The position numbers and the translations under genes were made by a program. The notes below the pieces were generated by a model. The model had not been told where the DNA came from, ran no database searches, and saw only the letters and a program-made list of their open reading frames with translations. From NCBI GenBank assembly GCA_964577975.1, contig CAZOBB010000202.1, forward strand, positions 1-59,295: a stretch of DNA of 59,295 nucleotides, in the 5' to 3' direction. This document shows positions 24,752-33,530 of this stretch, one piece after another. Origin of the DNA: JAOZMY01 sp964577975. GTDB taxonomy: Bacteria; Desulfobacterota; S145-22. Numbering within the stretch: the stretch's first letter is position 1; every line of letters starts with the position of its first letter.

Positions 24752-25171
24752 ATGGCGGAGGGAAAAGGAAGAAGGATAAGGGTCTTGGTCGCAAAGCCGG
24801 GACTGGATGGTCACGATCGTGGAGCCAAGGTGGTGGCGCAAGCCTTGAAAGAGGCGGGAATGGAGGTCATCTACACGGGCTTGCACCAGACCATCGATCA
24901 AATCATCCAGACGGCCATCCAAGAAGACGTGGATGTGATTGGGTTGAGTATCCTTTCCGGGGCGCACCTTCCCATCTGTGAGGAGCTTATCCAGAAGATG
25001 AAGGAAAAGGGAATGGAAGACGTGAAAGTCGCGGTGGGGGGCGTTATTCCGAATAGAGACGTGGAGAAATTGAAGGCCCTTGGCGTGGACGCGGTGTTCC
25101 CGGGAGGGACACCGTTCGATGAAATCGTGGAGGGGATCAGAAACGTTACCGGAAAGGGACGTGGTGAATAG
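24752..25171 (+). CDS. B12-binding small subunit of acyl-CoA mutase
   Basis: A 139-residue stand-alone cobalamin-binding domain. The DxHxxG motif is LDGHDRGAKVV with lower-ligand histidine H21, followed by IGLSILSGAHLPICEELI and VAVGGVIPNRDVEKLKALGVDAVFPGGTPF. It partners with the separately encoded catalytic subunit downstream. Split architecture occurs in archaeal methylmalonyl-CoA, isobutyryl-CoA and 2-hydroxyisobutyryl-CoA mutases. It follows the acyl-CoA dehydrogenase by 15 bp. An intrinsic terminator separates it from the large subunit gene, so subunit ratios may be set by read-through. Confidence 0.93.
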   Translation: MAEGKGRRIRVLVAKPGLDGHDRGAKVVAQALKEAGMEVIYTGLHQTIDQIIQTAIQEDVDVIGLSILSGAHLPICEELIQKMKEKGMEDVKVAVGGVIPNRDVEKLKALGVDAVFPGGTPFDEIVEGIRNVTGKGRGE

Positions 25172-25220
25172 ACCAAGCCTTTTTCCATGCCGATATTGGA
25201 GTGATAAGAGGCCAAGCGAC

Positions 25221-25258
25221 ACCCCTTCAGGCTGCCATGAAGGGGTATTATTTTTTTT
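25221..25258 (+). terminator. intrinsic terminator between the two mutase subunit genes
   Basis: Perfect nine-pair stem ACCCCTTCA (25221-25229) and TGAAGGGGT (25238-25246) with an eight-base loop, followed by ATTATTTTTTTT. It lies in the 121 bp gap, so it may attenuate transcription into the large-subunit, SDR and Hyu genes. Confidence 0.85.
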
Positions 25259-25292
25259 GTGACGCAAACGACGAGGACGTTTGGAGGGAAAG

Positions 25293-26927
25293 ATGGGGGT
25301 CGCGTATTACACGAAGGATGAAAAGGATAGGATTTTAGAGGTCACGTATCAATCCGGATTGAAGATCAAGCCGGTGTACGGTCCGGAGGATCTCAAGGAA
25401 GTTGGCTTCGACTACGAGAAGGATCTGGGAGATCCCGGTGAGTATCCCTACACCCGTGGGATTCACCCTCAGGGCTACCGGACGCGGGCGTGGACGACCC
25501 GTCAATACACGGGGTTTGGGACTCCGGTAGAGACCAACGAGCGGTTCAAACTAATGATCTCCCACGGACAGACGGGCTTGAACGTGGCGTTTGATCTGCC
25601 CACGCAGATGGGGTACGACTCGGACAATCCCCGTGTGGCGGGCGAAGTGGGTCGCGTGGGGATGGCTGTCGATACCTTGCGGGACTTCGAGATTGCCTTC
25701 AAAGACATCCCTTTGGATCGCATCGGTGTGGGACTGACCATCAACGCCGTGGCCTCCATCATGTTGGCCATGTTTCAGGCCGTGGCGGAAAAGTACGGTT
25801 ATAAAAAAGATCAGATCAGCGCTACGCCGCAGAACGATATTTTGAAGGAAATCATCGGGCGGGGGACGTGGATCTTTCCCGTCCAACCCGCCATCCGGTT
25901 GATCGGTGACACCATTGAATACTCGATGAATGAGCTGCCGCGGTGCAATCCCGTCAGTATCTGCGGGTATCATATTCGGGAATCGGGGGCGACACCGGCT
26001 CAAGAGATGGGTTTCGCCATCCAGATCGCGAATACCTATATCGACAATGTCCTGGAACGGGGGTATCATATCGACGATTTCGTGCGGCGTTTTTCTTTCA
26101 ATTTCAACGTGTTCGGGAACCTATGGGAACAGGTCGCCAAATTCCGGGCGGGGCGCAAATTGTGGGCGAAAAATCTCAAGGAGAAATACGGGGCGAAGAA
26201 TCCCAAGAGCCTCTTCCTCCGGGGGCTCTTTGGGGGGGGCGGTTACGGTTTGACGAAGAAGGAACCGGAAAACAACATCATTCGAGGGGCCTTCTACGCC
26301 TTGGCGGCGGCCCTTAGCGGCGCCCAGACGATCGCCCTTTGCTCCTACGACGAGGCCTACACCATCCCGACCCCCCATTCCGCCCTTCTTTCCCTGAGAA
26401 CCCTTCAGATCGTGATGGAAGAGGTGGGCTTGCGGGATACCGTGGATCCCTTGGCGGGTTCCTATTTCATCGAAACCCTTACCAAGCAGATGGAAGAAAA
26501 GATCATCGAAGAAATGGAGCGGATCGACAAGATGGGAGGTATGGCGGTAGCGGTCGAGCAGGGGTTCGTCCAGAAGCTGGTGGCGCAACAGGCATATCAG
26601 TTCGAGAAGGACCTGCAGACGGGAAAACTGAAGAAGGTAGGGGTCAATCTCTACGCGGATGAATCCAAGAAAGAAGAGGATGTGGAGCTCCACGAGTATG
26701 ATCCCAGTGTCGTCGAGCAACAGATCGAGCGACTCAAAGAGGTGAAGCGGGAGAGGAGCGACCGGGAGGTGACGGCCGCTTTGAAGGAATTGAAAAAGGC
26801 GGCGGAGGAGGGGAAAAACGTCATGCCCTATCTCGTGACGGCTGTGAAGGCGTATGCGACCGTGCAGGAGATGACGGATGTCTTCCGGGAGGTGTTTGGA
26901 GAGTTCAACGAACCGAGGATTATTTGA
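25293..26927 (+). CDS. acyl-CoA mutase large (catalytic) subunit, methylmalonyl-CoA mutase family
   Basis: A 544-residue TIM-barrel subunit performing B12-radical carbon-skeleton rearrangement. Motifs: TTRQYTGFGT, NVAFDLPTQMGYDSDNPRV, SATPQNDILKEIIGRGTWIFP and CGYHIRESGA. In the family, one Tyr and one Arg 118 residues later bind the free carboxylate of methylmalonyl-CoA, and isobutyryl- and 2-hydroxyisobutyryl-type mutases replace them. Here both are kept, as Y72 and R190, pointing to a carboxylated acyl-CoA. GGAGGG precedes ATG 25293; a TTG at 25281 is less likely. There is no C-terminal B12 domain; that is the separate small subunit. Confidence 0.93.
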   Translation: MGVAYYTKDEKDRILEVTYQSGLKIKPVYGPEDLKEVGFDYEKDLGDPGEYPYTRGIHPQGYRTRAWTTRQYTGFGTPVETNERFKLMISHGQTGLNVAFDLPTQMGYDSDNPRVAGEVGRVGMAVDTLRDFEIAFKDIPLDRIGVGLTINAVASIMLAMFQAVAEKYGYKKDQISATPQNDILKEIIGRGTWIFPVQPAIRLIGDTIEYSMNELPRCNPVSICGYHIRESGATPAQEMGFAIQIANTYIDNVLERGYHIDDFVRRFSFNFNVFGNLWEQVAKFRAGRKLWAKNLKEKYGAKNPKSLFLRGLFGGGGYGLTKKEPENNIIRGAFYALAAALSGAQTIALCSYDEAYTIPTPHSALLSLRTLQIVMEEVGLRDTVDPLAGSYFIETLTKQMEEKIIEEMERIDKMGGMAVAVEQGFVQKLVAQQAYQFEKDLQTGKLKKVGVNLYADESKKEEDVELHEYDPSVVEQQIERLKEVKRERSDREVTAALKELKKAAEEGKNVMPYLVTAVKAYATVQEMTDVFREVFGEFNEPRII

Positions 26928-26929
26928 GG

Positions 26930-27679
26930 ATGTTTCGACTGGACGGAAAGGTGGCATGGGTGACGGGCGGCGCCCGGGGGATTGGGGCGGCCGTGAGTCG
27001 CGTCTTGGCGAAAGCGGGGGCGAAGGTGGCCGTGATGGACATTGCCCCCGAGACGCTGGGGGACTTCCGAGCGAGGATGGCCCTGGAGCCCGGTTTGATT
27101 TTCAGGACCTATGAGGGGGATGTGTGCGACGAGAGTTCCGTGGGTCGTGTGGTGCGGGCTATCGAAGAGGATTTAGGGGCGGTGGACATCCTCGTCAACA
27201 ACGCGGGGATCATTCGGGACCGTATGTTTCGGAATCTCGCCTTGGCGGATTGGCAGGCCGTGCTGGATGTAAATCTCACGGGGACGTTTCTGTGCACCAA
27301 GGCGGTGATTGAGACGATGGCCCAACGTCGGTTTGGCCGGGTCATCAATACCTCGTCCATCAGCTCGTTGGGAAACCCTGGCCAGGGAAACTACGCGGCC
27401 GCCAAGGCGGGGGTTATCGGCTTGACAAAAACCCTGGCGTTGGAATACGCCCGAAAAGGTGTCACCGTAAATTGTGTAGCACCGGGTGCCACGCATACCG
27501 ACATGACCCGATCTCTTCCTGTGGAAGCCAGGAGACGCTTTGAGGAAGAAATTCCCATGGGACGGATGGCGGAACCGGACGAAATCGCCGTGGTTCACCT
27601 GTTCCTTGCAAGCGATGAGGCCCGCTACGTGACCGGGCAGGTTATATTCGTGGATGGAGGTGTTAGCTGTGGGTTTTAA
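26930..27679 (+). CDS. short-chain dehydrogenase/reductase (FabG-like)
   Basis: A 249-residue classical SDR: TGGARGIGAAVSR nucleotide loop, NNAGIIRD, catalytic Ser in TSSISSLGNPGQGNYAAAKAG with the YxxxK pair, and PGATHTDM. Likely oxidises or reduces a 3-hydroxyacyl-CoA/3-oxoacyl-CoA intermediate. ATG at 26930 is used; a TTG at 26924 overlapping the mutase stop would add two residues. Position between the mutase and HyuA suggests it belongs to the same pathway rather than to fatty-acid synthesis. Confidence 0.88.
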   Translation: MFRLDGKVAWVTGGARGIGAAVSRVLAKAGAKVAVMDIAPETLGDFRARMALEPGLIFRTYEGDVCDESSVGRVVRAIEEDLGAVDILVNNAGIIRDRMFRNLALADWQAVLDVNLTGTFLCTKAVIETMAQRRFGRVINTSSISSLGNPGQGNYAAAKAGVIGLTKTLALEYARKGVTVNCVAPGATHTDMTRSLPVEARRRFEEEIPMGRMAEPDEIAVVHLFLASDEARYVTGQVIFVDGGVSCGF

Positions 27680-27706
27680 CATTAACGTGATGAGATGGGG
27701 GAAGTG

Positions 27707-29812
27707 ATGAAGTACAAGATAGGTATCGACGTGGGGGAGACCTTTACGGATTTCCTGTTGACCATGGAGGATGGAAGCTCCCAAATCTACAAGGTCTTGA
27801 GTACACCGGACGATCCTTCCATCGCCACCATGCAAGGATTGAAGGAGATGGCAGAGGATCGAAACCTCAGCGTGGAGGAATTCTTGAAAGACGTGACGGT
27901 CATCGTGCACGGAACCACCGTCACCACCAACGCCGTCTTGACCTATACGGGGGCCAAAACCGGTCTCCTGACGACAAAAGGGGTTCGGGACGCCCTCGAG
28001 ATGCGGCGGGGGATACGGGAGGAGCAATACAATAACCACTATCAAAACGTGGAACCGTTGGTTCAGCGGTATCTTCGGTTGCCCATCGACGAGCGGCTCG
28101 ATTACAAGGGTGACGTGATCAAGCCGATCGAGGAGGACGATGTCCTGGATAAGGTTGCATTTTTCAAGGAAGAGGGCGTTGAGGCGGTGGCGATCTGTTT
28201 CATGAACTCTTTCGCCAATCCCGACCACGAAAAGAAGGCGGGGGAGATCGTCCGCCGCGAGATGCCGGACGCCTATCTCACCCTGTCGGGGGATATCCTG
28301 CCATCGATCCGGTTCTATGACCGGGTGAGCACCACGGTCTTGAACGCCTACGTGGGACCGATTCTCAAACGGTATCTGGATGCCCTCCTTAAAAAGCTGA
28401 AAGAGGTCAACTATGAGGGGGTCCTTTTGATCATGCAGTCCAATGGGGGGGTCGTGGCCCCCGAGATCGCCATGGAGCGGGCGGCGGTTACCCTGCTGTC
28501 CGGGCCCGCGGGGGGACCCGTGGCGGGGATCATGTATACCACGGTGCAGGGATACGATGATTGCATCACGGTGGACATGGGCGGAACCAGTTTCGATGCC
28601 GCCCTCATCAAGGACCGGACTCCTCTCGTGACGACGATGGGTGAGATCAACCGCCTCCGGATCGCCTTACCCATGTTGAACGTGGTGACCATTGGGGCTG
28701 GGGGTGGAAGTATCGGCTGGATCGACGAGGGGGGGCTGCTTCGTATGGGACCCCAAAGCGCCGGCGCGAAACCGGGGCCGGCGTGCTACAACCTGGGAGG
28801 CGAGGAACCGACGTGCACGGACGCGGACCTCGTCCTGGGCTATCTTGACAAGGACTACTTCGCGGGCGGGAGGATTCCTCTCGATCTGGGGAAGGCGGAG
28901 AAGGCCATCGAAGAGAAGATTGCCAAGAGATTGGGGATGGATCTCTACGAGGCCGCGCTGGGGATGTACAATGTCATCAACGTGAACATGGCGGCGGCCG
29001 TGCGGGAGGTTTCCGTGAAGCAGGGACAGGATCCACGGGATTTTCCCCTCGTCACGGCAGGAGGCGCCGGTCCCAACCACGCCTGCATGATCGCGTTGGA
29101 GCTCGAGATTCCCGTGATTCTCGTTCCTAGGGAATCCTCCATCTTCTGCGCGGCGGGAATGCTCATGTCCGACCTGAAGCATGATTTCGTGCAGACCTAC
29201 GCCGTTCGGCTCGATGACATTGAGACGAAGCGTTTCAAGGACTATTTCAATGAGATGCGGAAGGAGGGAGTTGCCCACCTGAAGGAGGAAGGCATTTCGG
29301 AAGACAAAATCGAGTTTGTCTATTCTCTCGATCTTCGCTACATCAAACAGTATCATGAGGTGAACGTTCCCATCTCGGAAGAGGTGGCGATGAGCGTGGA
29401 CGTGGAGGCCATGAAGGAGGCGTTTCATCCTCGGCACAACAAGCTGTACGGTTATGATTTGAGAGAGGAAGGGACGCCGGTGGAATTGATCAACATGCGC
29501 CTCACCTGTATTGGAAAGACGGACAAGCCGAAATTCAACGAGCAGCCCTACGACGGAGAGGACCCTTCCAAGGCCTTCAAGGGGAGGCGGAAGGTCTTTA
29601 TTCCCACGTGGAAACGGTTTGAAGAGGTGGACGTCTTCGACAGCTTCAAACTGCGCTACGGAAACAAGATCGAGGGGCCGGCGATTCTGGAGCAGGTCAA
29701 TACCACGACCTTCGTGACGCCGGAGTATTCGGTCTTGGTGGATAAGTTCGGTAGTTATACCCTTTACCTTAAATCGCGCGAGGATGAATTCGCGGGGAGG
29801 ATTTTGAAATGA
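27707..29812 (+). CDS. HyuA-type hydantoinase/oxoprolinase/acetone carboxylase subunit
   Basis: A 701-residue ATP-using ASKHA-fold protein of the HyuA family, which includes N-methylhydantoinase A, oxoprolinase N-half and the beta-type subunits of acetone and acetophenone carboxylases. Visible: GIDVGETFTDF (family usually GGTFTD), VIVHGTTVTTNAVL, LLSGPAGGPVAG, ITVDMGGTSFDAALI and AGGAGPNHACMIALELEIP. GGGGGAAG precedes ATG 27707; TTG/ATG codons slightly upstream are alternatives. Followed by HyuB with ATGA overlap. It probably phosphorylates a carbonyl, amide or bicarbonate intermediate; the substrate is not evident. Confidence 0.85.
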   Translation: MKYKIGIDVGETFTDFLLTMEDGSSQIYKVLSTPDDPSIATMQGLKEMAEDRNLSVEEFLKDVTVIVHGTTVTTNAVLTYTGAKTGLLTTKGVRDALEMRRGIREEQYNNHYQNVEPLVQRYLRLPIDERLDYKGDVIKPIEEDDVLDKVAFFKEEGVEAVAICFMNSFANPDHEKKAGEIVRREMPDAYLTLSGDILPSIRFYDRVSTTVLNAYVGPILKRYLDALLKKLKEVNYEGVLLIMQSNGGVVAPEIAMERAAVTLLSGPAGGPVAGIMYTTVQGYDDCITVDMGGTSFDAALIKDRTPLVTTMGEINRLRIALPMLNVVTIGAGGGSIGWIDEGGLLRMGPQSAGAKPGPACYNLGGEEPTCTDADLVLGYLDKDYFAGGRIPLDLGKAEKAIEEKIAKRLGMDLYEAALGMYNVINVNMAAAVREVSVKQGQDPRDFPLVTAGGAGPNHACMIALELEIPVILVPRESSIFCAAGMLMSDLKHDFVQTYAVRLDDIETKRFKDYFNEMRKEGVAHLKEEGISEDKIEFVYSLDLRYIKQYHEVNVPISEEVAMSVDVEAMKEAFHPRHNKLYGYDLREEGTPVELINMRLTCIGKTDKPKFNEQPYDGEDPSKAFKGRRKVFIPTWKRFEEVDVFDSFKLRYGNKIEGPAILEQVNTTTFVTPEYSVLVDKFGSYTLYLKSREDEFAGRILK

Positions 29813-31563
29813 GCGATGTAAAGATCGACAAGGTATTGGTATCCATCCTTCAGCGGAGATTGAAATCGATCACGGAGGAGATGAGTATCGCCCTCATGAT
29901 GACGACGCGCTCCCCCATTCTCTGTGAGGCAAAGGATTTCGTGACGGGGTTGTACGACCGAAACGGGAAGATGCTGGAGCAGACGGAGAACCTTCCCATC
30001 CTGTCTTTCTCTCTGGGGCCGGTTTGTGAGTATATCATCCAATACTTCGGCGACGAGATCTATCCGGGAGATGTCATTTTCCACAACGACGTTTTTTCCA
30101 TGGGGAATCAGAACAACGACGTGGCCGTCTATAAGCCCATCTTCTACAAGGACGAACTGGTGGCCTGGGCAGCGTGCAAGGGACACCAGGCGGATATCGG
30201 AGGGTGTGTACAGGGAGGCTACAACCCCAACGCCACGGAGGTGTGGCAAGAGGCCCTGCGGATTCCGCCGGTTAAGGTCTATGAGAAGGGGAAACTGAGA
30301 AAGGACGTGTGGGACCTCATCTTTGCCAACATCCGCCTCGATATCGTGGCAGAAGACATGAAGGCGGAGATCGGGAGCTGTGTCGTGGGAGAGCGGGAAT
30401 TGCTGAAGCTGATCGACCGTTACGGTTTGGAAGTCTTCGAGGCGCATAAGAACCATCTCTTCGATTCCACCGAGAAGATGATGCGTTCGGAGATTCGGAC
30501 CATTCCCAACGGTGTCTACAAGGGAACGTCGCGCGTCTATTACGATGGCAGAAATCCGGGATCCGTCTATGAGATACACGTGACCATCACCGTGGAGGAC
30601 GAGGAGATCACCTTCGATTACACGGGAACATCACCACAGACGGACGGATTCGTCAATGGAACCTATACCTCCAGCGCCTCGGCGACGACGCTGACGTTTC
30701 TGCAGATGATCAATCCCAATATCCCTCACAACGATGGCATGGTGCGTCCCATGCACATCATCATTCCCGAGGGAACGATTCTCAACGCCGCCTATCCCAA
30801 GGCGACCACCTATGGAAACCATCTCTGTCCCAACAACGCCGATGCCATCATGCGGGCCTTGGGGCCCGCCATCCCCGATCGGGTGACGGCGGAGTGGAAC
30901 GAACTTCTCTGCTCTTTGACGACGGGCATCGATCCACGAAACGGCAGCCCCTATGTCGATATTGGTTTCATGGGATTGAAGGGAGGATCCGGGGCCATCA
31001 AGGGATGTGACGGCTACGATCATATCGGCATGATCGATGCCTCCGGTGGCGTGCTCGATCAGGATTATGAGATGTTCGAACAGCAGACGCCCCATCTCCT
31101 TCTCCTCCATGAATACTGGCGGGATTCCGCCGGGGCGGGACAGTGGCGCGGAGGTTTGGGTGTCGAAACGAAATTCAAGATCGGAAGCGACCACACGAAG
31201 GTTGTTACCTTTGGGGATGGGGACGTGGAACCGGCGTTTGGCGCCCACGGCGGCAAAGAAGGAACGCTGAACAAGATCGAGCTTACCTACCCCGATGGCC
31301 GGGTGTACAAGGCCCTTTCCAAGGACCTCATCGAAGATGTTCCCGCGGGGACCATCTATTTTCAACAGGCGGGGGGAGGGGGAGGCTATGGCCCCCCCTA
31401 TCTGCGCCCGGTGGAGAAGGTATTGAAGGATGTGCGGAACGATGTGGTCTCGGTTGAAAAGGCGCGGGAGGATTACGGTGTCGTGATCGATCCTGAAACC
31501 CTTGAAGTGGATAGGGAAGCGACGGAAAAACTTCGGGAGCAGATGAAAGCCAAGGCGGCATGA
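29809..31563 (+). CDS. HyuB-type hydantoinase/oxoprolinase/acetone carboxylase subunit
   Basis: A 584-residue HyuB-family protein, the obligate partner of HyuA (ATGA overlap). VLVSILQRRLKSITEEM, SPILCEAKDFVTGLYD, GDVIFHNDVFSMGNQNNDVAVYKPIFY, GHQADIGGCVQGGYNPNATEV and GAGQWRGGLGVETKF are typical. In acetone carboxylases this subunit holds the metal active site and a third small subunit is required; no gamma-like gene is present, so a hydantoinase-like or acetophenone-carboxylase-like reaction is as likely. The stop overlaps the CoA-transferase start. Confidence 0.87.
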   Translation: MSDVKIDKVLVSILQRRLKSITEEMSIALMMTTRSPILCEAKDFVTGLYDRNGKMLEQTENLPILSFSLGPVCEYIIQYFGDEIYPGDVIFHNDVFSMGNQNNDVAVYKPIFYKDELVAWAACKGHQADIGGCVQGGYNPNATEVWQEALRIPPVKVYEKGKLRKDVWDLIFANIRLDIVAEDMKAEIGSCVVGERELLKLIDRYGLEVFEAHKNHLFDSTEKMMRSEIRTIPNGVYKGTSRVYYDGRNPGSVYEIHVTITVEDEEITFDYTGTSPQTDGFVNGTYTSSASATTLTFLQMINPNIPHNDGMVRPMHIIIPEGTILNAAYPKATTYGNHLCPNNADAIMRALGPAIPDRVTAEWNELLCSLTTGIDPRNGSPYVDIGFMGLKGGSGAIKGCDGYDHIGMIDASGGVLDQDYEMFEQQTPHLLLLHEYWRDSAGAGQWRGGLGVETKFKIGSDHTKVVTFGDGDVEPAFGAHGGKEGTLNKIELTYPDGRVYKALSKDLIEDVPAGTIYFQQAGGGGGYGPPYLRPVEKVLKDVRNDVVSVEKAREDYGVVIDPETLEVDREATEKLREQMKAKAA

Positions 31564-32747
31564 TCTCATTTTTGACCGGCATTCGTGTGCTCGACTTGAC
31601 GCGGATGCTTGCGGGCCCCTATTGCACCTTGCTGTTGGCGGACATGGGGGCGGAAGTCATCAAGATAGAACGGCCTGGAAAGGGGGACGAGATCCGACGA
31701 ATGGGTCCCCCTTTCATCGAAGGGGAAAGCGCCTATTTCATCAGCATCAATCGCAACAAGCGGAGCATGACCCTCGATTTGAAATCCCCCGAGGGACGTG
31801 AACTCTTTTTGAAACTCGTCGCGTGTTCGGACGTGGTGGTCAACAACTTTCGCCCTGGTGTCATGGAAGAACTGGGATTGGATGAGGATACCTTGCGAAG
31901 CGCGAATCCGCGTCTGATTACCTGTGCCATCAGTGCGTATGGGCAAACGGGGCCGTACCGCGATAGACCCGCCTATGACTTGGTGTTGCAAGCGCTGAGC
32001 GGGATCGTGGCGTTGACGGGAGAGGCGGGAGGGAAACCCGTTCGGTGTGGCATTCCCATCGGAGATCTGGCGGGGGCCATGACGGCGGCCTTCGCCATCG
32101 TGGGGGCCTTATTCGCGCGGGAGAGGACGGGTGAAGGGGCGTCTCTCGACATCAGCCTCTTCGACAGCCTCGTTTTCTTGGCTCCCTACATCGCCCAGTA
32201 TTACCTTGCCGATGGGAAGATCATGGGGCCTTCCGGATCCAAACATCGATCCGTGGTTCCTTATCAGGTGTTCGAGACGGAGGACGGTTCCATCGTTGTG
32301 GCGGTCTTCGGGGAGGGATATTGGGGGCGTTTCTGCGAGGCCATCGAAAGGCCGGATCTCGCGGAGGATCCCCGATACCTCACCAACGTGGGGCGCGTGG
32401 AACACCGTGACGAACTGGAGCCGGAGCTGGAGCGAATCTTCCTGACCCGGCCGACCCTTTACTGGTTGGAACGGCTGGAGAAACACGAAATTCCCGCCTG
32501 TGAGGTCAAGACCATCGACAAGGTTCTGCGAGATCCGCAACTACTGGCCAGGGGCATGATTACGGAAATGGTTCATCCCATCTGCGGGGACGTGAAGACG
32601 CTGGCAAGCCCCATCCGTGTCAAGGGAATGGAACCGGAGGTCTTCCACGCCCCCTTGTTGGGGGAGCATACCAATGAGATCCTTTCCGGTGTGTTGAACC
32701 TCCCTCCAGAGGAGATCATCCGCCTTCGGGAAGCCGGCGTGGTGTAG
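31560..32747 (+). CDS. class III CoA-transferase (CaiB/BaiF family)
   Basis: A 395-residue family III CoA-transferase moving CoA from a donor thioester onto a carboxylate. Motifs: VLDLTRMLAGPYCTLLLADMGAEVIKIE, RNKRSMTLDLKSPEG, AYGQTGPYRDRPAYDLV, PIGDLAGAM with the catalytic aspartate D169 at the same number as in formyl-CoA transferase. ATGA overlap with hyuB. It likely activates the operon's acid substrate, or the carboxylated product of HyuAB, for the acyl-CoA dehydrogenase and mutase. Confidence 0.92.
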   Translation: MISFLTGIRVLDLTRMLAGPYCTLLLADMGAEVIKIERPGKGDEIRRMGPPFIEGESAYFISINRNKRSMTLDLKSPEGRELFLKLVACSDVVVNNFRPGVMEELGLDEDTLRSANPRLITCAISAYGQTGPYRDRPAYDLVLQALSGIVALTGEAGGKPVRCGIPIGDLAGAMTAAFAIVGALFARERTGEGASLDISLFDSLVFLAPYIAQYYLADGKIMGPSGSKHRSVVPYQVFETEDGSIVVAVFGEGYWGRFCEAIERPDLAEDPRYLTNVGRVEHRDELEPELERIFLTRPTLYWLERLEKHEIPACEVKTIDKVLRDPQLLARGMITEMVHPICGDVKTLASPIRVKGMEPEVFHAPLLGEHTNEILSGVLNLPPEEIIRLREAGVV

Positions 32748-32783
32748 ATAAAACAGAATTGGGAATGAAGGGACGAAAGAACC

Positions 32784-33167
32784 ATGAAGTATGTGATGAT
32801 TGCGTTGGGAGGAGGCGTGGGAGCCGTATTGCGATACCTTATCTCCGGCATCGCCCACCGGTTTTTTGGGAGTACGTTTCCATGGGGAACCTTGACGGTC
32901 AATCTGCTGGGGGCCTTTTTTATCGGTTTTCTCTGGGCAATCTTCGAGAAGACCATCGTGCCGGTTTCGGCGCGTCTCTTCATTCTCGTGGGGTTGCTGG
33001 GCGCGCTCACCACCTTTTCCACCTACAGCCTTGAGACCTTCAACTTGCTGAGGGACGGGGAGATCCGGTTAGCCCTTACCAATATCTTTTTGAACAACTT
33101 TTTGAGCATCGCCCTTGTCTTTGTGGGGATTGGCCTTGCCGGTCTCCTGCTGTCATCCTTAAAATAG
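32784..33167 (+). CDS. fluC: fluoride channel FluC (CrcB)
   Basis: A 127-residue inner-membrane protein with four membrane segments, exporting fluoride as a dual-topology dimer. Signatures: GGGVGAVLRYLISG, GTLTVNLLGAFFIGF and LLGALTTFSTYSLET. Only 36 bp separate it from the CoA-transferase gene, leaving no room for a fluoride riboswitch there. The DUF190 gene follows by 12 bp, a common partner. Confidence 0.94.
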   Translation: MKYVMIALGGGVGAVLRYLISGIAHRFFGSTFPWGTLTVNLLGAFFIGFLWAIFEKTIVPVSARLFILVGLLGALTTFSTYSLETFNLLRDGEIRLALTNIFLNNFLSIALVFVGIGLAGLLLSSLK

Positions 33168-33179
33168 GGGGGAGGATTC

Positions 33180-33524
33180 ATGAAATTACCGGAAGAGGGA
33201 ATGCTGTTGAGGATCTTCATCGGGGAGGGGGACAAGTATGAAGGGATGCCACTGTACGAATGGATCGTGTTGAAGGCGAGGGAGATGAACCTGGCCGGCG
33301 CCACGGTGGTGAGAGGGATCATGGGGTTCGGGGCGGACAGCCGTCTTCATACCTCCAAGTTTCTTCGTCTGTCCGAGGATATGCCGATCATCGTGGAGTT
33401 GGTGGACAAACAGGAACGATTGGAACGGTTGTTTCCCCTCCTGGACAAGGCGGTTACGGAAGGCCTTATCACCCTCGAGAAGGTGCGGGTGATCAAGTAT
33501 CGCCACAGCGAGCCGAGCTCCTAG
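33180..33524 (+). CDS. DUF190-family protein
   Basis: A 114-residue small soluble protein of the DUF190 family: LLRIFIGEGDKYEGMPLYEWIV, LAGATVVRGIMGFG, LRLSEDMPIIVELVD. DUF190 proteins have a PII-like ferredoxin fold and usually sit next to CrcB/FluC, suggesting a regulatory role for the channel, but no activity is established to my knowledge. GGGGGGAGG precedes the ATG. Confidence 0.88.
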   Translation: MKLPEEGMLLRIFIGEGDKYEGMPLYEWIVLKAREMNLAGATVVRGIMGFGADSRLHTSKFLRLSEDMPIIVELVDKQERLERLFPLLDKAVTEGLITLEKVRVIKYRHSEPSS

Positions 33525-33530
33525 TGTAAG

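Noticed and set aside
25293..26927. Assignment as isobutyryl- or 2-hydroxyisobutyryl-CoA mutase on the basis of split subunits
   Set aside because: The Tyr and Arg that bind a substrate carboxylate are retained, unlike in those mutases.
27707..31563. Calling HyuAB a true acetone carboxylase
   Set aside because: No gamma subunit gene follows and HyuB (584 residues) is shorter than the acetone carboxylase alpha subunit, so only the broader family is claimed.
32748..32783. Fluoride riboswitch before fluC
   Set aside because: The gap is only 36 bp and no fold matching the fluoride aptamer is seen.
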